Assembly (NCBI GenBank): GCA_009746045.1
Contig: RPFO01000542.1
Span: forward strand, 1,071,624-1,135,623
DNA from: Mesostigma viride
Taxonomy: Eukaryota; Streptophyta; Mesostigmatophyceae; Mesostigmatales; Mesostigmataceae
Direction of reading: 5' to 3'
DNA length: 64,000 nucleotides
A program made the translations under genes and the position numbers. This document shows positions 56,632-64,000 of this stretch, piece after piece. Below the pieces are notes generated by a model. It was given only the letters and a program-made list of their open reading frames with translations. It ran no database searches and had not been told where the DNA came from. The first letter of the stretch is position 1. Each line of letters begins with the position of its first letter.

Positions 56632-57070
56632 CTGTCGCATTTGCCAGCAAGCCGCCTGACGTGCAGTTAGACTGCCAGCAAAATGCAGAGCAAGTCTGTT
56701 CGACAGCCAGTGACGTGCGAGCCAGCACACCGCACACTACGATCTGCGTATCTAGCTTTGTCCGATGGACTGAACATCATTCCGTCTGGACAATACAAAA
56801 GATTCGTAACTGCCAAATGTCACGCACCGGAATATTGTGCAAGCCACCAAGGCTTTGCGCCCCAAAGTCTTGCGCCTGAACCTAAGGCAGGTCACCTAAG
56901 ACTGTCACTCTAGAAATTTAGGCCTTTCCGGCGCGGCGCTCCACACCGGCCCAAGGAACAAAGCCTGCGGCCTACTGAATCGGAACCAACCAAACGTCGG
57001 TAACGATTCCGATTACGGCAACCGCGTGATTCTTGAGTGCACGGACGTAAATGATCACGGACGTGACAGC
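56632..57070. repeat. Repeat unit, copy 2, right part
   Basis: Matches 30837-31282 (a 7-base deletion near 56670 is the main difference). It is the continuation of the unit left at 32305. Confidence 0.85.
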
Positions 57071-57196
57071 ATACGGGCTGATACAAAGACTCTAATGACC
57101 TATGGGTGTCCACAACCCTACATAATTTCAGGACCTGCTGTACGCGAAGCATCCTGTAAACCGTGCCGTCCAGCCGGGCGGCCAGCGTGTCCACGG

Positions 57197-57198
57197 TG

Positions 57199-57266
<68 letters not shown>

Positions 57267-57322
57267 TGTATGTATGTATGTATGTATGTATGTATGTATG
57301 TATGTATGTATGTATGTATGTA
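57197..57322. repeat. (GTAA)n then (GTAT)n microsatellites
   Basis: About 17 GTAA units followed directly by about 14 GTAT units, joined to the duplicated segment that begins TTTTGTGAGCTCACGCTCG. Confidence 0.95.
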
Positions 57323-57639
57323 TTTTGTGAGCTCACGCTCGTTCTATCTATGACCTGCGGAAGTCTCAAAGGGGGAGGGGAGGCCGCAGTAGACAGGTCT
57401 GAATGGGTAGCCAGTACTAGGGGGGGGGGGTACGGTGATGTGGGGGGGGGGTACCGGGGACGGTACTGCGGACCGGGTCCAATTTGTTTTGTGGACCGGG
57501 GGCAGTCCTGTGGACCGGGGGCGGCGCGGCGCCACTGGCCTGTTGGTCAGTGGGCTGGCGTCCGCCACCCCACCTACGACTAGGTAGACGGTGGATACTT
57601 AGGGTTGTGGCGGGGCAACAACCACTCCTCTTTGCAGCT
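57323..57639. repeat. Duplicated segment II, copy 1
   Basis: Repeated at 58791-59104 with differences mainly in G-run lengths. It is GC-rich (several GGACCGGG motifs) and has no gene. Confidence 0.9.
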
Positions 57640-58584
57640 GTGTCGACGGCCCACTGACGGCGTGTGTGCACTGCTATGGCGGTGCCGAATGTAAATCACA
57701 GCTACCGGCCTCCGAATTATCATTCGGGGGCCTGGATAATTTAAGGTTATGACGGCTGCGCGACGGGGGTCGGCAGCACCCCAAGAAACTGCCATTCGAA
57801 GTGCGGGCGGTAGCTGCCAGTGCCAGATTGTTTTATTTTTGCCCGCCCGTTGTACTCGCCACCCCGAGCTCGCGGGAGGGGTCTGGATAGACGCGGGAGT
57901 GACTCTTGATCGGACAGCTAAGGCGGGGCAATAGTGGTGCTCGGGTGGTAACAGCTACAGGCGGAGGGGAATTACGTCCCAGGCAAGTTTCGTTGTGGAT
58001 CACGTGCGCTGGGCCTGGCTAATGAATATCGTCAAGAATAGTGCATGAGCGCGCTATACGAGCATGGGAAGAAGGGGGAATCGAGCCCCCAGGCCAGCGC
58101 AGGAGCGGGAGGGCTGCAGCCCCAGCGCCAGGGGGGGCAGCATCCTAAACAGCCTAACATTTCTTCGTATTAAGTGAGGCGACAGCGGCCGGCGGCCAGG
58201 GCGGAACGGCGGGGTCGTTGCCGCGTAATTTAAGCGGGGACGAGTTGTTGGGACTGGCGGTGCACAGCGGGGAAGGGGAAGGATGTTAGGGCGGGGCGAT
58301 AGCGGATCCCAGACGCAGCTGCGTCATTGGGGTGCCGGGGGTGCTATGCCTGTGAAGAAAGGTGTACAAAGAATCGCCGAACCCGCAGGGGCGGCTGCCG
58401 AGGGCAGTGCCCACATGGGTGAGAACCCCCCCATAGTGGGGGTCCCTACGGGGATACGATTGGCTTCCCTCTTGTATTGCCGCCTGGTTTAATGGAAGCA
58501 CCGGTAGCGGCAGGGGACAAGGGGGGCGACGAGAAGTCTGGGCCATACGACAGCTTGCGGCCAAGTGGCCAGGTAGTGGGTGCG
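57640..58584. other. No recognisable gene
   Basis: Short frames only. I see no family resemblance, RNA gene or repeat structure. Confidence 0.5.
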
Positions 58585-59104
58585 GGATGTTACAAAGCCC
58601 AGGTCCTCTTGACTGGCCCAGGTCCTTATGACTGGTATGATGTTTCGGCCCCTGTTGTGTGGCCTAGTTAGCTTAGAAACTGCAGATTCTTAGGTTAGCT
58701 AATGGCTTGGACGTGTGCCTAACACGCATTTGTAATAAACATGTTTCTCTGGCAGCCCCTCACTCCAATGGAACTAAAGCAGCAATTGGATTTTGTGAGC
58801 TCACGCTCGTTCTATCTATGACCTGCGGAAGTCTCAAAGGGGGAGGGGAGGCCGCAGTAGACAGGTCTGAATTGGTAGCCAGTACTAGGGGGGGGGGTAC
58901 GGTGATGTGGGGGGGGTACCGGGGACGGTACTGCGGACCGGGTCCAATTTGTTTTGTGGACCGGGGGCAGTCCTGTGGACCGGGGGCGGCGCGGCGCCAC
59001 TGGCCTGTTGGTCAGTGGGCTGGCGTCCGCCACCCCACCTACGACTAGGTAGACGGTGGATACTTAGGGTTGTGGCGGGGCAACAACCACTCCTCTTTGC
59101 AGCT
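58585..59104. repeat. Duplicated segments I and II, contiguous copy
   Basis: Segment I (58585-58791) recurs at 59132-59338; segment II (58791-59104) recurs at 57323-57639. They meet here at AATTGGAT|TTTG without a microsatellite. Confidence 0.9.
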
Positions 59105-59131
59105 CCCACCCACCCACCCTTGCTGCCATGA

Positions 59132-59338
59132 GGATGTTACAAAGCCCAGGTCCTCTTGACTGGCCCAGGTCCTTATGACTGGTATGATGTTTCGGCCCCT
59201 GTTGTGTGGCCTAGTTAGCTTAGAAACTGCAGATTCTTAGGTTAGCTAATGGCTTGGACGTGTGCCTAACACGCATTTGTAATAAACATGTTTCTCTGGC
59301 AGCCCCTCACTCCAATGGAACTAAAGCAGCAATTGGAT
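59132..59338. repeat. Duplicated segment I, copy 2
   Basis: Essentially identical to 58585-58791 and followed at the same junction by an ATGT microsatellite instead of segment II. Confidence 0.9.
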
Positions 59339-59467
59339 GTATGTATGTATGTATGTATGTATGTATGTATGTATGTATGTATGTATGTATGTATGTATGT
59401 ATGTATGTATGTATGTATGTATGTATGTATGTATGTATGTATGTATGTGTGTATGTATGTATGTATG

Positions 59468-59498
<31 letters not shown>

Positions 59499-59582
59499 TA
59501 ATGTATGTATGTAATAATGTATGTATGTAATAATGTATGTAATAATGTATGTATGTATGTATGTATGTATTAATTAATTAAT
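59338..59582. repeat. (ATGT)n microsatellite
   Basis: About 230 bases of GTAT/ATGT with a few AATA interruptions, ending in (TTAA)n. The Met-Tyr-Val-Cys frames in it are repeat artefacts. Confidence 0.97.
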
Positions 59583-60490
<908 letters not shown>

Positions 60491-62480
60491 TGTTGAAAGA
60501 ACTAATGGGTTTGCCTTCTACAATGCTTGTGATTGAAACCCAAATGTGCCTGTCCTTGCAGGTACAGGCTATGGAGGATGGGAGCAAAGAGACAGAGACT
60601 CAGTTTGAGGCAGAATGATAGTGAGGAGTACCTTTGGCAAGGCTCCTCAGTTGTTTTATTAACTCGAGGAAAAAACACAGGCAGCAAACTGGAATGACCT
60701 GATTGGCTGGCTAGGAATGTGCCTAGGAATATTCTCATGTAATACTCAGGCCACCAATCAGGTTAGGTCAGTGTACAGGCTACCAATCAGATCTAGACAA
60801 GAATAAATCTTATCTTGTAACTGCTGTACAGCCTTATCTTGTAACTGATGTACAGTCTTAACTTGTAACTGCTGCACAGTAATCTAACTATTTAATAAAA
60901 GATCTCTCTATGTGTGATCTGATGATGATGAAGTAAATCTGGCGTGAACATATCAGCGCCACATCTGACATGCACAGTGTACATGTCAATCAGTCAGCTG
61001 TCCTGTCATAGATTCTCATCTGACATGTCATAGGTCAGCTGACATAGACAGATTTGTCAGCTGCCTATAAGGATCCACTTGGCATAGGTACTAATCCCTG
61101 ATTACTAAAACTGGCCACAACTTTCTCATTTGTAGGCCAAATCCAACGGGATAAAGAACAGTGGCTCCTGTACAAGAGCCTCTATCTATCTAGCCAGGTC
61201 AGGTGGGTACAAATACAAGGACCATGTCCTTGACACCCCCCTTACAACACATGACCTTGCTCTAGTGCTATCCTGTCAAGTATAACACTTAGAGGAAAAG
61301 CTCTCAGCCAGTCAAGCCTTGACCAAACATAGGACTCTAGAATTAAATTCAGTACTCACTATCAAGGTGACATTTGGGTACAACCTTGACACCCCCCTTA
61401 CCCACATGGCACCAAACCAAAAATGGGATGCAACCCAGGCCAGTGGTAAGGATCAAACACTAACTGATCACGGGTAAGTGGGCGAAAAACATCCACCCCC
61501 CTCGCTAGCAAACACCGTGGTCAAAGTAGTCAAAAGACGATCTCCACGGAAACTGGAAACTGGAACTCCGGACCGGTGACGCGCCGAGTGTCCAACGAAA
61601 GCAGCAGGAAAGATTGCCGCATCGCCCAGCAACTAGCATGTGTTGCCAAGTCAAAAACTTCGTTGGGAAGATGCGCTTTGGATCACACCCCCCTCACTCT
61701 AGCGTCGCCTGAAAACATGAAGAAGCACACAAAATGCTCTAACACAGGCAAACTCTTAGACAATGCAGGGGACATGATGTATGATTAACGCATAAAACAT
61801 GTGATTAACGACATAAAGCATCCGACCTACGGCAGAGCACCAACGGTGAACAAGGAGCAGAACACGTAGTCCTGACACACCTTAATCACACAGGTAACTA
61901 ACATAAACCGACATAGTCATGGATCTTAGCATTAGCCAACATGAACGAACTGAAAAGACAGCTCTGATTAACCAACGATAGTTGAAAGCGACTAAAAACG
62001 GGACATGAAGCGACGACAAAGTCAGGAGCACAAACGCAGGCTATGTACAAAAGACACAACCGCAAACTGCATGAACAAACCTAGCATGCAACGAGAAAGT
62101 ATGCCCTAAGAATGGGCAACACACACGACATGAAATGAACGTGCAGATTGACCACAAAAAGGGTCAGCAAGAACGGAGACATGGCCAGCAAACCGGCGCT
62201 AGCCAAACGTACCAAGATTACAAAGAACTTGGAAAACATACCATTGCTGGTAGAAGAACGTCATGGGGACGATGAACACAGGTGGTCTAGAACTCAAATA
62301 ACGCATCCCGACGAAGCGCTATGAAAAAGTCTAGCAGAAACAAAACAAGACTATGCGAGATGCATAAGGCCGGAAGGACCCCGCACCTAACAGCACAATA
62401 GACCACAAAATATTCGTGTCTAAAGCAATTTTTCACGAACGAAAAACAGTGGCGACTTGAGATCATAAGGGGTTAGTTAA
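60491..62480. other. Non-coding stretch downstream of Copia element C
   Basis: No convincing gene. A TTGACACCCCCCTTAC motif occurs at 61229 and 61387, and GTAACTGNTGTACAG motifs occur three times at 60815-60880. It may include degenerate 3' sequence of element C, but no LTR could be delimited. Confidence 0.5.
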
Positions 62481-62572
62481 GCTAGCTATCAAATTCCCAA
62501 CGAACGTGACCATAGCGCATCCCCAAAAATCGCCATGAAAATAGCGGAAGCAGGGCTCCCGCACCGACCGCC

Positions 62573-64000
62573 TTAGTGCTCAAGGCAGCACTTGTGCCGG
62601 CAACTTGTTGGCTCAGCACAGTCCCAAATTGACAGGGACACGTGGCAGCCGACGACTCCAGCTCCAGGACTTGGCTCCAGGACTGGGCTTGGACTTGGTG
62701 CATCTGGTGGCCTCCCCTCACCAGGAATTCCCCCCGCAGCAAAATCCAAAATGCTGGCGCCCGAGACGCGCCACGCCAAACCCCCACTTGATTCTGGCCA
62801 GGGAGCGAAACCGTCACGCAGCAGGCTTGGTGACGTCTGCGTGTTGGCACTAGTAGGCCAAACGATGCCAGGCTGGGGAAGCTCTCCCAGCACGCCACGT
62901 AGGTTGACATCCATGGACAACGGCAAGCCAGGTGAGCTCGCCGCTGGAGGGGTCAGGGAAACTGGTGGAGCAGAGTCCACCTGATCTGGCACGAGAGGGC
63001 TATAAGTAGTACTGCCCGACGCAGAACTCCAGGAACCGTCCTCCCCGTGTGCCCCAACGACCGGTACTAAGCCGATCCCATTCCTTGCCGTCCCCACCAC
63101 GCCAAAATCCTGCACAATTGCAGGTTTGTCAGCGGAAAAACCGCCCTTGCCGCCACACGACAGTGGCGACGACACCGGGCGCAGCAAAGCGCCTCGGGAA
63201 GAAGCCTGCAGCCCCAAAGGCCGCGAAAAGCCAGGCAGAAAGCCCAGCGTCTTGGACATGGCCGCCACTGGCAGGCCAGCGCTCCACAGCGACCCCAACG
63301 GCCGCACGGTCGTGGCCGCCAGCGCCGCCTTCTTGTTGAGAGCAGGTAACACGTAGACGTTGTCCCTCTGCTCCATCTTGTGCGCCTTGTTGTCCACCAC
63401 AGCGATTTCCTGGTTGAAATCCAGCTTGTGGCCAGCCTTCACGAGCGCTCCAACAGAGAGCACCCGAACGGGCAGCTCGGGGACCAGAAGGGCTCCATCC
63501 AGTCGGAGCTCGCTCCCCGGCAAATGCACAGAAACTGTGCCAACTCCAGCAGCTTGCAGGTCGCCGCCTGATCCGACGATCTGCCTGTTGTGGGGGATAA
63601 GTGACACGAAGTCAGAACGGCACGGGGACATGTGGCTGCTCGCAGCCGAGTCCAGCACCCAGTTGAGTTTGTCGCCCGTATACTGCGTGAGAGCAGCAGC
63701 CTCCAGCGGCGTCGACGGCGACTCCTCGGCGATGGTGACCATGCAGAAGCCAGGCGGCAGTTCAGCCGCCTCCTGAGTTGCGTTGGCAGCGGATCCAGCA
63801 GGTGCGTTGCGTCCCTTGCTCTGGTTCCCTCGGTTGCCGCCCTTGCCCCCCCTGTGCTGGTTGGGGTACCAGCGTGGGGCCTTCTCAGGATGCTCCTTCC
63901 AGCAGTCTTTGTCCTTGTGATTTGACAGGCCACAGTGACTGCATTTCTTGGTCCCCCCGTTCCCCTTGCTGTTGGTGTGGTAGGCCTGGCCAGTGCCAGC
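62573..64000 (-). CDS. Copia-type element C: gag zinc knuckle and protease (partial)
   Basis: An open minus-strand frame enters from beyond the window. It contains a CCHC knuckle (CSHCGLSNHKDKDC, about 63915-63960) and then a Copia-type protease, NWVLDSAASSHMSPCRSD (DSA in place of DSG, about 63620-63665), with LVPELPVRVLSVGALVKAGH. This is the canonical Copia order of gag then protease. Downstream the frame becomes Pro/Ser/Gly-rich, without the expected integrase zinc finger, and stops near 62573. The element is truncated or decayed on this side; its 5' part lies outside. Confidence 0.8.
   Translation of the reverse strand, partial: AGTGQAYHTNSKGNGGTKKCSHCGLSNHKDKDCWKEHPEKAPRWYPNQHRGGKGGNRGNQSKGRNAPAGSAANATQEAAELPPGFCMVTIAEESPSTPLEAAALTQYTGDKLNWVLDSAASSHMSPCRSDFVSLIPHNRQIVGSGGDLQAAGVGTVSVHLPGSELRLDGALLVPELPVRVLSVGALVKAGHKLDFNQEIAVVDNKAHKMEQRDNVYVLPALNKKAALAATTVRPLGSLWSAGLPVAAMSKTLGFLPGFSRPLGLQASSRGALLRPVSSPLSCGGKGGFSADKPAIVQDFGVVGTARNGIGLVPVVGAHGEDGSWSSASGSTTYSPLVPDQVDSAPPVSLTPPAASSPGLPLSMDVNLRGVLGELPQPGIVWPTSANTQTSPSLLRDGFAPWPESSGGLAWRVSGASILDFAAGGIPGEGRPPDAPSPSPVLEPSPGAGVVGCHVSLSIWDCAEPTSCRHKCCLEH

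Overview
The window is eukaryotic nuclear DNA, most likely from a green alga (Viridiplantae). Two intron-rich housekeeping genes have land-plant/green-lineage architecture: a GT77 arabinosyltransferase of the RRA type (minus strand, 5 exons, 1734-8755) and a CLU/FRIENDLY mitochondrial-clustering gene (plus strand, 17 exons, 10506-26775, 1487 aa). They are divergently arranged around a 1.75 kb intergenic region. All splice sites could be placed by hand (GT..AG), and the reading frame closes across every junction in both genes. I cannot name the species.

The introns are unusual. They carry microsatellites (GGGTGGT, CCCA, TTTC, GGGGAT, TC/AC), poly-C tracts and, above all, many diverged copies ('echoes') of the exon edges they adjoin. 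Donor-side introns contain extra copies of the exon's last 15-75 bases plus GT donor. Acceptor-side introns contain extra copies of the AG acceptor plus the exon's first bases. One echo set also lies downstream of the RRA stop codon.

From about 28.2 kb to the right end the window is a nest of mobile elements. LINE debris (ORF1-like, RT, C-terminal and endonuclease-like pieces) occupies 28.6-33.8 kb. A giant palindromic foldback element (three hairpins and two B-box modules, 5-bp ATGCG duplication) is split between 32306-32804 and 56258-56626. The 23.4 kb that separates its halves is bounded by a second 5-bp duplication (CAGTG). Inside lie two LTR retrotransposons on the minus strand: element A (34971-48694, 5-bp CGATC duplication, LTRs about 99% identical) and element B (49060-55511, LTRs about 99% identical). 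Both show the order gag, integrase, protease-like, reverse transcriptase, RNase H, which differs from the standard Copia and Gypsy orders. A 5.3 kb TA-flanked DNA transposon (41187-46488), with a frameshifted pogo/Tc1-like N-terminal transposase exon, sits inside the gag of element A. Removing it together with one TA restores an open gag frame.

The right end (57-64 kb) holds segmental duplications interwoven with GTAA/GTAT microsatellites, an inverted-repeat element around an ATGT array, about 2 kb of non-coding DNA, and the gag-protease part of a third, canonical Copia-type element running off the window. No rRNA, convincing tRNA gene, CRISPR or prokaryotic feature was seen.
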